Counted from the first letter of the stretch, positions 10,554-22,320 are shown. The stretch is 64,000 bases of DNA from Blattamonas nauphoetae (GCA_033064195.1 JARBJD010000334.1:1-64000); one strand, 5' to 3'. Translations and numbers: made by a program. The notes: generated from the sequence alone by a model not told the origin.

Positions 10554-12418
10554 AAGCAGACAAGAACAAGCGAACTTTTCAAACAGTTTCCGACTTGTTT
10601 TGGACAACAGACACTGTTTGAGTGTGATCGTCGTCGTCTCTAGCATCACCTGATCATTTGCCGGAACGATTACGATTCTCCCGCAGTCTCCCTCCATCGT
10701 CGCCACACTCTCTTTCTCATTCCCACCCTCTCGCACTGCTCCCAAATCGAAGCTGTCCATCCTGAGCATTCGCTGCTGTTTGTGTGGATGGAAGACACTG
10801 TGCCCGCATCTCACACTTCTTCCTCCGCTGACTTGGGTGGAAGGTGGAGCGAAGAGAAGCAAAGAATGGTTTCGTCAGGATTCTCCGCAGAGCAAGCCAT
10901 TCAGCAAGATGACGAGAAGCTCCACAGAGCGTCTGGACATGCGGAGAAAGGGCGGAAAGCAGGACATGGATGAGTTGAGCTGCGGACTGGAAAGTTGGTT
11001 GTGTGTGTTGATTCCGAGCGGATGCCGTCTACCAGGTGACTGTGGAGTGAAGGGAGGAAGAGCCGCTGATGGGCACAACGACACTCTTCGTCAATTACGA
11101 TCTGCTCGACACGCTGTTCACACTCTCTGGTGCTCGCCTGCTTCTGATCTCGCTGATCTCTGGCGCTCGGCTGCTTCTGGTCTCGCCGATCTCGAAGTCG
11201 ACGATCGTTCTGACGGCTCCGAATGGATCAGGCAGCGCTCAATCGAGTTCTCTGCAGCTCGAATCGCAACACTTCGCTTCTTCATCTTCAACACAGCTCA
11301 CAACGCTCTTCTCGGTTCCGCCTCTCCAATCGACATCATTCGAACACACTCGCGTGTTTGTGTGTGGTTGGTTTTGTGTGTTGAGAGGGACAACTCCAGA
11401 TGAGAAAGATTGTGAACGACTCCATCTCTCGTCGTGTTCATCCTCGTTGGAGATTGTGACCATTCCACACACGTCGTGTGCACTTCCCCATTTCCATCTT
11501 CCCCCACTCGCGCATCCTCTCTCCTCGTCTGCTCCATCGGCACTGCCTTCTCTTTTTCCTACATGGCTGTCGACTCGCTCTCTCCGTTCAAGTCTGTTTG
11601 ATCGTCACGCATCTCATCGTTTTCCGACACAGGGCACAACACAAACATTTCAAAACGTCTTTTCTCATCCAGAGTGCGACGAGAAGGAGCAATTAAACTT
11701 CAACCTCACTCGACCCAACATCGTTCCCATTCTCTTTCTTCGGTCTATCAATCGCATCGTCCGTCGCACTCGTGGTGCTCTGAAATTCCGTTCTGTCTGT
11801 CCACACTGGACGAGCTTTGGTGTTACTCGTTGGACAGCAACCTTCTGTCAACTTCTAGTCTTCGTTGTGTTGGAGTGAGTGTCGATGAGGCTTGAATGCG
11901 CATGCGATTGAGCGAAGCACTGGACACTTGAAATCGATTCTGTCTCGTCTTCTAGCTTTGTACGGATCTCGCTCTTCCTTTCTCTACTCCTCCCTCCACC
12001 CTTCAACCTTCGCATCTCTCATTCCCTCGTCGTTCCCACATCGCGGTCGTCTGCAGCTGCCCACTTTGCTGGTTTCCTCGTGCAAACAGCTTCGTGTTGA
12101 AGGATCGCTGAGATTGCTGGATTATATCTTCTTGACATCTACTCGCCACTTCCGACAGACTCTCGTCGAGACACACCTCGATCACTTTTGGCCCAGCAAC
12201 TCCGTACATGCTCTGGCCACTGCCCACATGTTGGACTATTAATTTCAACTTTTGTCTTGCATCTTCTCTTTTCAAAAACCACCAATCCAAGAAGTTGAAA
12301 TACGTTGAATCCCGGATATGTGATCTGAACGGCTCAATTAATACCTTTCACAATGACTTGAGTCTCTGAATTCCGCCTGAGTCGTGATCAAACCATTACT
12401 TGTATCTTAGACAAGAAG
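10554..12418. other. Decayed duplicated flank and intergenic region
   Basis: The first 1.3 kb is the second copy of the flank seen at 7620-9300. It includes a tandem repeat of about 36 bp around 11122-11195, where a Gly-Ala-Arg-Leu-Leu-Leu-like block is doubled. From about 11900 to 12418 nothing is recognised. The last 100 bases are AT-rich and precede the ATG at 12419. Confidence 0.45.
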
Positions 12419-15400
12419 ATGTTCCTTCTCTGTTTTGTGTGGAGCTTGCCAATATGTTCCGCGGTGACTTCACCATCTTCTGTCCCTGGAGCCCGCGGAT
12501 TACTCCACGATTTGTCCAAAGAAATGGATCATCAACAGCACAAAAGATTTCCTGGCTACAACAATGAACCGGCGTTAAATCTGATACCATATCAAACGTA
12601 CTGTGTACGTAATTATCGGATTTCCTCGCGAACACTGAATATTCTCGGAAACTCATCAATCATACTCTGCAGCAACTCTGAGATCCCAAAAGGAAATGAA
12701 CTCGTCACTCTCTTTGATGTGTGGAACAGCACATTTTCGTTGGAAAATGTTGAACTGAGATCGGGAAGTGGCACCTCAGCGTTATGTTTGATCGAAGACT
12801 CGACCTTCTCCGTCTCCACAAGTGTGATCGTATCGTCCCCTCAGATCTCTCCATTCGTGATTATGAATGCTGCCCCTTCGTCACAAACATCCGTTTTGAT
12901 TGTCTCATGTCGACACATCTCGACGACACCCGATAGCTCTCTCCTTCCATTGGTGAGTGGATCAACATCCCTCTCCCAATCACTGGAATCTATGAAGGAT
13001 ACAGGAGCAGCCGAACTGATCCCAGATACAAATTGTCTCTCCGTCACTAGCCATGGCATGGAATACCTCTCAAATGCCTTCCCACTTGGAACTGGTCCGC
13101 TCTTTGACTTTGAGGCTCATGCGCACGCTGATGGAGGTGTGGGTCTCGATTGCTCTGTGTCTCTGACCTCCACTTCGTTCCGAAACTCGACAAGCAAAGG
13201 AAGCCCCAGAACCCCGTCCGGTCATTTCGCATCACTGACGCAACGAATGCTGGGCTGTTCGATGTCCCACAGCACCAACCCTCTGAGCGGGACTAGCGGA
13301 ATGAACCTGAACTGGCGTGGTTCGTCGCTTCTCGTGAACTCGTCATTCTCGACATGTGTTACAAACACAGATCTACCAACAATCTCAGAACCAAACTTTC
13401 CCGATAATGCATCGTCATATATGTACTTCAAAGATGACTCCCCTCGTAACATCCTCTACAATGCCACCACTGTCGAAAACAATCGAATCTACGTGGACTC
13501 CTGCACTTTCATCCATTATGCTCATGCTCGAAGTGGAGGAGCAATCTCGCTGAACGATGTTGGAGCTGATGTCTGGATCAAGAAATCAACATTTCAGAAC
13601 TGCTACTCGGTAGAGGGGTGTGGAGGTGCGATGTACTTCTCCAACAACGACGCTGACCTCTACAACACAGGCTCGATCGAGATCTTCGGTTGCACGTTGT
13701 CGGAAAACACGTGTGTCTTGTCTGGAGGACACGTGTTCCTGGAATACTATGAATCTGTTGTCGTCGCTGAATGCGTCTTTGAGGATTTTTGGATTCACCC
13801 ACATTTAGCAAATGATTTACTGACAGACTCCTTTCACATATCCACCAACTACTTCGTCAGGTTCCACAATTCAACATTTGCTCGAAACAAAGGATATCGT
13901 GTTGGTGGTCTCGCAGTGAACGCGTATGGACATACATCAGATGTCGTCCTCTCCGACTTGCTCTATCTCGAGAATGAGTGTGTCCATCAAACAGAAGCAT
14001 CCAAGCTGTCAGACTGTGCTGCTAATGCTGTGGTAAAAATACAGGCTTTCGATTGCTTCTCAACCTCCTCCTTGCCCCGATCTGGTATGACTGATGGCTT
14101 AGACATATTTCCATCGCTTGTTGGACCAAGCATTTTGAACGTTGCGATGACCGAGAAGCTTAACGACGCGAAGGATGGATTTCTGTTGGAGGTTTCATTT
14201 GAAGGGATGTTCACTGGGACGACCAGGAAATACTCTATGACTTTGGAAGACAAAAGCAGCAATTATGTCAGAATCGAGGGACTCTCGTTTGGAAGAACCG
14301 CCAGTGAGTCATTCTCTCGTCCACTTCTTCTGACAAGCGCTGAGGAGACCTTCCAGTTCAACGCATCTTTCAAAATCGTAACCATGGAGAAAGCTGCAAC
14401 TACCGCCAGCAACGACTACGATGTCGGAGAAGGTCCTGAACCTGAATGGTCACTGTGGTATCACGCCACAACAAGCAAATTCGGCAACTTGATTCCGATG
14501 TCCTTCACAACACCATCACCTCCGACACTCACAAAGATCACTGCCGCTCTCGACACAACCAATTTGAATGCTGTTGACCTCACTCTCACCATCGATAAAG
14601 TCCTTGGCGGTGATTTCAAGCTTATCGTAACAGACACATCAGATTCTTCGGCTGCAGAAATCGATCTCGGAACGTATTCTTTCGAGTCATCGGTCACAGA
14701 AAGCAGTCAGAGCAAGTCAATCACCATCTATCCAACAGGAAAATTAGCGTACGGAAAGACTTACAGAATAAAAACCCTCGAAAGCCCGACCTTACCCATC
14801 GTTCACTCATCACGCACTTTCACAGTCCCTGTTCTTCCTGTTCGAGTGGAATCGACATCGAATCCACAGCTGAACGATGCGAAAACGGAAGTGACTGTGT
14901 CATTGAATGGAATGGGATTCACAAGCACGATCACCTCAATCTCTGTGAAAAGATCAACGCAGACGATTGCAGCCAAATCGGTAACAATCAAATCATTGAC
15001 TCTGCTCGAGTTAGTTGTTCCGGCTGGACGGAGTGAATCATCGACAACTGTTCAATTTGGAGAAGAATATCTGATTGAGTCTGTGACAACATCTGACTCT
15101 TCGACAGTGACAATCAACGGCGAAGTGAAATTCTCAGTTCCTCTCGCTCCAATCGTTTCCTCTCCGTCCACCCGTCTCGATACTACCTCCAACATGCACT
15201 TCAAACTCTCTGTGTCATGTGCTAACTTTCAGTCAGGCACGAAATGGAATGTCTTCCTTCAAGACAGAACTGAACCAATTTTGATCGATATAAGCACATC
15301 ACTCACTGGAGAGTCGGATAGGGTGAAGGCAGGAGGGAACGGTGAACTTAAGTTTGATTCAACTTACGTCATCACATCAATCACACTTCATGGCTCGCCA

Positions 15401-18400
15401 GCAGTTCATGCTCTCTTCACTGATGCGTCCTTCACAACACCGAAAGGACCAACCCTCACCTCCATCTCAAATGCTTCTGTTTCTCCGTCAGACTCGAACT
15501 CGGTTTCGATGACGCTGGTCGGAGAGCGAATGCCATCAGCTCTCTTCTCAATCCAAGTTGTGGAGGTTGGGCAATCATCTGTCACACACACTCTCGATGG
15601 CTCTTTCTCATCGTCAACGAATGGCAGGATCGACGTCGAAGTGCGAAACAAGAACACGATCGAGTACGGAAAGGTCTACCAAATTGAGACGGTCTCAAAT
15701 TTCGACGTTATTGTCGCTCTTCCCTCCACACTCACCTTCGAAGTTCCTGTCTTCCTCACCAAAGTCTCTTCGACTATAAACATCTTGAACAACGAGGAAG
15801 TGTTTGTCAGTGTCTCAGGATTTGGATTCCCTCCATCAACAAACTTTGATCTGACAATTGTTCAAGTCGATACTCAAAACACTGCGATTGGACAGCCATT
15901 TATATTGGGCAGTCAATTCCCTCCAACACCCTCCAACGCTGACATTTCAACTCACAAGATCACAACAACAGTCGAGATAGGAAAGCTGGAACCTGGAAAG
16001 AAGTACAAACTCACAAGTTTTGACATCTCCTCCAAATTGACAGCGATTGAACAGGATTTGGTCTTTGATGTGTTGAGCCCTCCGACGCTCACCTCGATTG
16101 CTCTGATTCCATCAGGAAACTCGAAGCGAGTCTTCAAACTGGAAGTGAATGGCACAGATCTTCCACAAGGAAAAACGTTCGTCATCAAACTGAAGGAGTT
16201 TGATTCAACTTTTGAGATTCTCGTTGAATCGTTGCTTTCTGGTTCGTCGTCGGAGATTGGACTCGGTTTCTCAGATACTCTCCAATTCTCCACCACGTAT
16301 CATCTGGACAAGGCGACACTGAAATCCGATCCTGCCATCTCTCCCACTTTCTCCTCTCTCTATTTCCAAACAGAAGCTCAGCCCCATCCACTCATCCTCT
16401 TCGCCGACACAACCACCCATTCGGATCCATTCTTCTGTGGAGACTTGAGTCTCCCCTGCTCGTCGATGGATGTTGCGTGGAAGATCGTCACAGCATTCTC
16501 AGCAACACAAATCCAACTCAAAATCCCGCTCACCACTACACTCTTCTCGCCAATCGCAATCTCAGAAATGATGACAGTGAGTTTGGAGCGTGGAGGAGTT
16601 CAGACGGCCATCTTTTCCATCCCGCCAACGTTGACAGAGAACTCGAACGGCATCCTCATCTCTATCGCTGGAACTGTTGAAATCGAACACGTCAATATCA
16701 ACGTGGCCGCTTCACCACACGACTTCATCTTGCTTGACGTGTCTTCAGGATCGTTGTCAATGACGGACGTCAAACTCACTCGCGTCATGGCGGAAGTCCT
16801 GCCTGTCGAGAGCTTGGAAGAACTGTGCTCGTGGGAGACAGGTCTGATGCAATTGTCCAATTCCGATGTAACTGTTCACACAACGGTCTTCTCTGGGTTC
16901 GAGATGGGGGTATTATGGATGGAGGGAAGCAACCTCACACTATCATACTGCACATTTGGACAGAATGGACAACAGCGAACATCTTTCCCGTCGGCTCGAC
17001 AGAACATCAGATGTGAGGGAGGAATCGTGTCCATCACACAAAATGCTGAATCCAATGCCAACACAGTCCATCAGTGGATTTCTTCCGAGAATTGTGAAGT
17101 CTCGTTGAACAACCAAACGCTGTCTGCCCCCCTTTTCGTTCCCTCGCTGGATGCAAACAACAGCAAGACCACATTTGATAAGAAGCAATCACACTTCACT
17201 GTTGAGATTGTCGGGTCGATGCTCGTCCCGTGTGGTCTCAGTTTGGAAGTGTTCTCGATCACACCATCTTCATCCACGTCGAATGACAATCCACCTTCTG
17301 TTGTCCTCCCTCTCTCGTTTGATCAGACCTCTCACTGGAGCGAAGACAATCTGTCTCTGATCATTCCATCGTCATCACTCGCTCTCCTCTCTCCAACACT
17401 GCAGTGGGAAGCTCGCCTCCTCTTCGCCGGAAACCAATCAACAGCCTCCTTCCTCTTCCAGCTGAACTCGAAGGACAGAATTGCCCAATCTTTCAAAAAC
17501 TCTCTCCCGTGGTTCATTCCTCTTGTCGTCGGTGTCATTGTGCTCATCCTCGCAATCATTGTGATCATCATCGTCTGTCTCCGCCGCAGAAAACAAAAGT
17601 CGAAGGAAGCTCAATCCAGGAGCCATCTCGCGGAGGAGCTTGAAGATGAGATTCCTGTGAAATACGACCACAACAATCTCGACAATCAAACAACACATAA
17701 TGTCATCGAGTTGAAGGACGATGAAGATGGTCGATTTGCTCTCGCTCAAAAGAACTATCCAAGCACTGAACTGCCAGTTCCTGAGATGGAGGAGAGCAAG
17801 GAAGACACGCCGATGTTGATTCCCGTGACTGCTCTGCGCTGTGAAGGGGACTTCCCTGTGGTTGTTGTGGACGGGGTGAACACGCTCTATCAGCGGATCC
17901 ACCACGGGAACAAGATCGCCGAAATGAAGAAGAAGGAGATGGGGAGTCGAATCGCAGCAGGATTGATCAGAATGGTCGAAGACAAAGTCCATCTCGGAGC
18001 AGCTGCTCGTCTGACCCCACACTGGGTTGTGGTTGACAAAAACGACACCATCCATCTTCGAATTGAAGAACCTCAAAACACCCAAACCCAGAATCCCTCA
18101 GATCACCAGATGCCTCACCATGTTCACGCAAACATGACAAAGGCTCTTGCTGATGGGATTGAAGGGATCAGATGGAGAGCACCGGAAGAAGGAGAGAAGG
18201 AATCTGAAGTGAACGAGAACGTGGACAAAGTGAAAGTATCTGTTTTTCGGCTTGGCCTTGTCTTGTGGGAGATGGAGACTGAACTTGTCCCGTTTGGGGA
18301 GATTGACGCAGTGAGTGCTCATCGCCAGCTGGCGTGTGGTGTTGAGCTTCAGTTGGGAAAGATCCAAGACAGCTCCGTTCGCGAGTTGATCTCTCAATGT

Positions 18401-18517
18401 CTCCACGTTGAACCCGAACAACGACCAACACTGAAGGACATCTTCGCTACACTCGAAACATCCATGAACACCACTCAGAAGCAAGCTGCCAACAGCAATC
18501 TTCTCAATTCCAATTAG
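12419..18517 (+). CDS. Giant beta-helix/Fn3-like transmembrane protein with pseudokinase tail
   Basis: A 2032-residue type I membrane protein. Residues 1-16 form a signal peptide (FLLCFVWSLPICSAV). About 40-560 are short repeats with NSTF, GGA and CxF patterns typical of right-handed parallel beta-helix (pectate-lyase-like) proteins. About 695-1320 are some six Ig/fibronectin-like units of about 105 residues, each opening P-P-x-L-T-x-I and ending LxYGxxYxIxS. A conserved FFCGD...PCSSMDVAWK block near 1335 starts a second beta-helix containing SARQNIRCEGG. The span is at about 1697-1722, followed by RRRK. Residues about 1800-2020 resemble a kinase C-lobe (RWRAPEE, VFRLGLVLWEMET...PFGEIDA), but HRD, DFG and the nucleotide loop are lacking, so it is a pseudokinase. 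It is likely a surface adhesin or receptor. The frame is intact, without introns. Confidence 0.85.
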   Translation: MFLLCFVWSLPICSAVTSPSSVPGARGLLHDLSKEMDHQQHKRFPGYNNEPALNLIPYQTYCVRNYRISSRTLNILGNSSIILCSNSEIPKGNELVTLFDVWNSTFSLENVELRSGSGTSALCLIEDSTFSVSTSVIVSSPQISPFVIMNAAPSSQTSVLIVSCRHISTTPDSSLLPLVSGSTSLSQSLESMKDTGAAELIPDTNCLSVTSHGMEYLSNAFPLGTGPLFDFEAHAHADGGVGLDCSVSLTSTSFRNSTSKGSPRTPSGHFASLTQRMLGCSMSHSTNPLSGTSGMNLNWRGSSLLVNSSFSTCVTNTDLPTISEPNFPDNASSYMYFKDDSPRNILYNATTVENNRIYVDSCTFIHYAHARSGGAISLNDVGADVWIKKSTFQNCYSVEGCGGAMYFSNNDADLYNTGSIEIFGCTLSENTCVLSGGHVFLEYYESVVVAECVFEDFWIHPHLANDLLTDSFHISTNYFVRFHNSTFARNKGYRVGGLAVNAYGHTSDVVLSDLLYLENECVHQTEASKLSDCAANAVVKIQAFDCFSTSSLPRSGMTDGLDIFPSLVGPSILNVAMTEKLNDAKDGFLLEVSFEGMFTGTTRKYSMTLEDKSSNYVRIEGLSFGRTASESFSRPLLLTSAEETFQFNASFKIVTMEKAATTASNDYDVGEGPEPEWSLWYHATTSKFGNLIPMSFTTPSPPTLTKITAALDTTNLNAVDLTLTIDKVLGGDFKLIVTDTSDSSAAEIDLGTYSFESSVTESSQSKSITIYPTGKLAYGKTYRIKTLESPTLPIVHSSRTFTVPVLPVRVESTSNPQLNDAKTEVTVSLNGMGFTSTITSISVKRSTQTIAAKSVTIKSLTLLELVVPAGRSESSTTVQFGEEYLIESVTTSDSSTVTINGEVKFSVPLAPIVSSPSTRLDTTSNMHFKLSVSCANFQSGTKWNVFLQDRTEPILIDISTSLTGESDRVKAGGNGELKFDSTYVITSITLHGSPAVHALFTDASFTTPKGPTLTSISNASVSPSDSNSVSMTLVGERMPSALFSIQVVEVGQSSVTHTLDGSFSSSTNGRIDVEVRNKNTIEYGKVYQIETVSNFDVIVALPSTLTFEVPVFLTKVSSTINILNNEEVFVSVSGFGFPPSTNFDLTIVQVDTQNTAIGQPFILGSQFPPTPSNADISTHKITTTVEIGKLEPGKKYKLTSFDISSKLTAIEQDLVFDVLSPPTLTSIALIPSGNSKRVFKLEVNGTDLPQGKTFVIKLKEFDSTFEILVESLLSGSSSEIGLGFSDTLQFSTTYHLDKATLKSDPAISPTFSSLYFQTEAQPHPLILFADTTTHSDPFFCGDLSLPCSSMDVAWKIVTAFSATQIQLKIPLTTTLFSPIAISEMMTVSLERGGVQTAIFSIPPTLTENSNGILISIAGTVEIEHVNINVAASPHDFILLDVSSGSLSMTDVKLTRVMAEVLPVESLEELCSWETGLMQLSNSDVTVHTTVFSGFEMGVLWMEGSNLTLSYCTFGQNGQQRTSFPSARQNIRCEGGIVSITQNAESNANTVHQWISSENCEVSLNNQTLSAPLFVPSLDANNSKTTFDKKQSHFTVEIVGSMLVPCGLSLEVFSITPSSSTSNDNPPSVVLPLSFDQTSHWSEDNLSLIIPSSSLALLSPTLQWEARLLFAGNQSTASFLFQLNSKDRIAQSFKNSLPWFIPLVVGVIVLILAIIVIIIVCLRRRKQKSKEAQSRSHLAEELEDEIPVKYDHNNLDNQTTHNVIELKDDEDGRFALAQKNYPSTELPVPEMEESKEDTPMLIPVTALRCEGDFPVVVVDGVNTLYQRIHHGNKIAEMKKKEMGSRIAAGLIRMVEDKVHLGAAARLTPHWVVVDKNDTIHLRIEEPQNTQTQNPSDHQMPHHVHANMTKALADGIEGIRWRAPEEGEKESEVNENVDKVKVSVFRLGLVLWEMETELVPFGEIDAVSAHRQLACGVELQLGKIQDSSVRELISQCLHVEPEQRPTLKDIFATLETSMNTTQKQAANSNLLNSN

Positions 18518-19248
18518 ATGGAATATTCTTCGACATCGGATAACAAACTCACACAACTATGTCACTACACGTCGAACATTCACCCTCACATCATCGATCG
18601 CACATTGTCTTTGTTTCCGTCTCTCTTCACAACTAAGCTGAGAGATCCACGTCCAAATCAAGTCTTCATTGAACTCACATCCAGCATTGTGACTTTTCTT
18701 CCTTTGGATGGTTTTTCATTCATTTTCATGTCATCAAAGTGAGAGCAGATGCACTGAGCTGTTTTCTCCAGACAACTCCTGCGCCCACCACACACTTTTC
18801 GCTTTCGTCCATCACTATGTTTTCCTCCACAGTCGTCGTTTTCTTTCTATCTTTTCTGTTTGTGGTCTTCTTTTTTCTGGACTCATCCCACGTTTGCACC
18901 TGGTTATTTCAGTGCCCGTGTCGTTCTCTCCGTTTTCTGTTGTGAGACAGAAAACTCTTGTTTTGGATGAGATTCAGTCACTTCTCGTTGTCTAAGATCT
19001 CACATCATCGTCATTTCACACATCATTGGTCATCATTTTCCATGAATCCTCTTTTTCCCAATTCTCTTCACACAGACCAACAATTTCAATCAATGGGACC
19101 GATCTTCCCAACTTAAACCGAAAATCCCCCAATAACCTTCATCTCATGTCCACTGCTGAAAATACGGACATCCCTTCCACCAAGTCAGGGTACACTGGTA
19201 TTTCTTTTCTTTACGATCACTTCTCCATCAGATGCACAGATCGAAAGA
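18518..19248. other. Intergenic region before CLN3
   Basis: About 730 bp of T- and C-rich sequence with short frames only. An alternative first exon of CLN3 could start at the ATG at 19147: with a GT at 19192 and an AG just before 19248 it would join in frame. This is less simple than starting at 19249. Confidence 0.4.
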
Positions 19249-20938
19249 ATGTGGAAGAAACGCAACCTCCGAAACTGGATTGCCCTATTCTTGATTGTAT
19301 GAATGCATCTATTCTCAGTATTTCGCTTTTCTCCTGCTTATTCAGGGTACCTTCAACAACATTTCTTACGTCGTCGTGAACACATCTGCCCAAGCAATTT
19401 GCAAAGCTTTTGACAAAGAAAACCTTGTTGGACTGATTGTCTGGTTCAATGCAGGCTTCTCCTTTATCATTCGACTCCTCCACTCGTTCTTCATGCTCAA
19501 AATACCATTCACAATTCGACTCGCCATTTGTCTTATCTGCTACCTTCTGGGCCTCATTGGAGTCGCCCTCTCCGTCAAAATCCACATTTCAGTCGCTTTT
19601 ATCTCGATTGTCGTTGTCGGATGCACATATAGTCTCGGAGAGAGGTTTGTCATAATCTTCGCATCCCTTTCTTCATCTTTCAACCATCTGGATCTCTTGC
19701 ATTTCCCTTCATTTATCATCTTATATACGAAATATCTCTCTCCCAGTATCATCATGGGTTATATGCGCAACTTCCCAGCTGACTCGGTCGGAGGTTTCAG
19801 TTCGGGAACAGGCTTCGCCGGAGTGGCAGGGGCGGGACTGGTCTTCCTTCTAAACGCTCTGAATGTGCCAATTATGATCATGTTCTTGTCACTGACTCCT
19901 CTCTGCGTCATCTACTTCCTTGTCTACCTCTTCTTCCTGAAGCCACCAAAGGACCTTCCACCACGCCCGAGCACGGAAGCCCCAGTGCACGAGGATGTGG
20001 CGGAGAAACAGGTCGTTCAGGGTGACTCGAAAGATGCGGAAGGCGTGAATCCGCTGATGAATGAAGGGGAGGACGAACGGACAGATGAAACAGCTCCATT
20101 GATGTTTGGATGGGGTCACGTTGGTTGATTCTTTCATTTGGATGATATATTGCCATTTTTCATTTCTTATTACATTTTGTTCCATCGTCCATCCACATTC
20201 ATCCTCAACATCTCTCTTCTTCTTTCCCGCAGCGCGCGACGTGAAACAGGATGCCAACGGTTCAATCGTGTCCACAAGTCGATCTTCTGGCTGTCCTTCC
20301 AGCTGATGCTGGTGTACTTCTTCGAATACGTCGTGCAGGTCGGAGCAGCTCACTGCGCGTTCCCGAAGAAGGTTCGAGAAGAGAGCACGAACTTCTGGAT
20401 CAAGAACGCGTTCACGTGCATCAATCTGTGCTATCAGATTGGTGTTGTGATTTCGCGGTCGTCGTTGGGGTGCATCAAGATCAAGCGTGTGTGGATCATG
20501 ACGTTGCTTCAGGGACTGAACTTTGTGCTGTGGATGTTTGTGGCAGGGGTATGGACATCTCGATTTCCGCATTTTCGTCCTCTTCCTTCCTTCTTTCTGA
20601 ACTCTTTTCGCATTCCTCACATTCTCTCTTCATTATCCTTTTTCTCCCACTTTCTCCTTCGACCTTCTCTCCCTCTCTCCCTTCCTCCCCTCGCCCAGTT
20701 CCAATTTGTGAAGGGCTACTGGATCTTTGCGCTGTTCGCGCACACCATCTTTGTGGGTCTGATGGGCGGAGGGATGTACGTGAACACGTTCTACCTGATC
20801 ATGCAGAAGAAGGACGCGACAGGCGACGACAAGGAGCTGGCGAGCAACATGACGATGATCTACATCACGATTGGCATCACGCTGGCGTCGCTGTTCTCTC
20901 TTCTGATGACTGAAGTGTTCTTCAAGAAGTTGATTTGA
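19249..20938 (+). CDS. CLN3: CLN3/battenin-family lysosomal or endosomal membrane protein, five exons
   Basis: Exons are 19249-19296, 19346-19644, 19747-20103, 20233-20548 and 20699-20938. They are joined by GT-AG introns of 49, 102, 129 and 150 bp, and all junctions keep frame. The protein (419 residues) shows CLN3 hallmarks: NNISYVVVNTSAQ near the start (human NNFSYVVMLSAA), a GFSSGTGFAGVAGAG segment (human WWSSGTGGAGLLGA), VYFFEYVVQVGA, YQIGVVISRSSLGCIKIKRVW, and LMGGGMYVNTFYLI (human LLGGAAYVNTF). About ten membrane spans are visible. An acidic loop of about 70 residues lies mid-protein. CLN3/Btn1 proteins act in lysosome or vacuole homeostasis, pH and clearance of glycerophosphodiesters. 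The start ATG gives MWKKRNLRNW. Donors read GTATGA, GTTTGT, GTTTGG and GTATGG. Confidence 0.88.
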
Positions 20939-21267
20939 TGGTTCTGACTGTAAATATGATTTCTCACTATATCAATCAATTCATTCGTTTTCGTTGGATA
21001 CTGTTGACTGTTAGTCGTGTTTGATTGCATGTGAATGATCCTTTACCCATAATCTGACTCTTTCCCTGTCCGATTTGAATCAGTGACATTTTCTTTCACC
21101 ACATTCGCATCGAATCATTATCCTCGGTGAGAATTCACATCATGTTTCCAGATCTCAGTCAAAAGATGTGAAAATGAAGACGTTGAGATGACATGATGAT
21201 TTCTTGAAAAGAAGTGGAGTGTTGGCGAACAGAAGATAATTTTGGAGAAAAATGTGCGCGTGATTTA
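20939..21267. other. Convergent intergenic region
   Basis: About 330 bp between two convergent gene ends. It is AT-rich and holds no recognisable gene. Both 3' ends must process here. Confidence 0.5.
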
Positions 21268-22320
21268 TTAATGTGGAAACTCTTTCTTATTGACTCCACC
21301 TTTCAACGTTGGCTTGGCTGTGAAAGTTAGAGATTGGAATGTGACAGAATCAGAGGGGTGATAAAGTTTGATCGCAAATCGGAATGGCAACGGGATATTT
21401 TCGTAAATTTCATCATCAACTCTTCGGCCTGACGAATGTTTGAGTGTTTGTTGTCCAACTCGACAATCTGCTTCCAGCAAGTACTCTCTGGTATATTGTT
21501 GAGGAGGTGCTCTGATCCCTTGAATAACGGCAGGTGACCTGTAAAACGTTGCCCAGCATGCGACACCGTAATATTGGTTCCAGATATCATTTTGTGTTCC
21601 TGTGTCAACAAGATGTGGACTGACGATTCCGTAACGATAACTATCATATGAAGAGGTGATTGTGAATGACAGCTGGGCGACATCGGACGAGATGAGAGGA
21701 GAAAAGAGGGTTTTGGGGATGAAGTTCGTCTTTTCGTTTTCTGGTCGTTCCCGAAGTGTGAATGTGTTGCCTGCTTTGATGAAGAAGTCCTCGTCGAAGA
21801 TTTCAACAGCATCTGCTCCCGTTTTGGACCATCGTTGGAACCGAGATTCGCGAAGAAGGTCGGATTTCCTTTTGTCATCCAGGTGGTTCAGAATGAAATC
21901 ATACTTCATCAGTCGGTTGTTTATAATTCCGAACTGTTCAGCCATCTGCGTTGCCATGTTGCACATCGTTGTGTGAAGTTCGTCAACTTTTGCCTTCTCG
22001 TCATTCATCGGCTTTGTGTTTGTTGATTTGTGTTGTGAGTTGAGATGACGATGTTCTGTTTTCTGTATCTCACATGGTCCGATAGAAATCTGAATCAAGG
22101 CCAATAAATTGGAAGCAATGCTCTGAAAGATAACGGAAGTCGATGATGAGAGGAAAAAGGAGGAGACTCTCAATCCAATCGAGCTGTGAGATGACACAAT
22201 GTCAGAGAGGATCGACACAAGACCACATGATTCTGCAATTGTACAGCGAGTTGCTAGTGCATCCAGATCTGACAGGAAGGGACAACGAGAGATCAAAGAG
22301 TGAGTTGAATGACAAAACAC
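21268..22320 (-). CDS. Reverse-strand protein with coiled segment and possible SPRY-like C-terminal domain
   Basis: The frame gives about 350 residues and ends at a TAA at 21270-21268. From the Met of MNDEKAKVDELHTTM (about 22010) there is a short helical, coiled-coil-prone stretch. A beta-rich domain follows: AVEIFDEDFFIKAG, TLFSPLISSDVAQLSFTI, and a closing LEADCRVGQQTL...NIPLPFRFAIKLY...SVTFQSLTF. That order of strands resembles B30.2/SPRY-like domains found at the ends of many proteins in this type of genome; the resemblance is my reading of the pattern. Sequence before the Met stays open for about 100 codons and looks helical (LISRCPFLSDLDALATRCTI). The true first exon may lie upstream across an intron. 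The function is unknown. Confidence 0.5.
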   Translation of the reverse strand: MFCHSTHSLISRCPFLSDLDALATRCTIAESCGLVSILSDIVSSHSSIGLRVSSFFLSSSTSVIFQSIASNLLALIQISIGPCEIQKTEHRHLNSQHKSTNTKPMNDEKAKVDELHTTMCNMATQMAEQFGIINNRLMKYDFILNHLDDKRKSDLLRESRFQRWSKTGADAVEIFDEDFFIKAGNTFTLRERPENEKTNFIPKTLFSPLISSDVAQLSFTITSSYDSYRYGIVSPHLVDTGTQNDIWNQYYGVACWATFYRSPAVIQGIRAPPQQYTREYLLEADCRVGQQTLKHSSGRRVDDEIYENIPLPFRFAIKLYHPSDSVTFQSLTFTAKPTLKGGVNKKEFPH

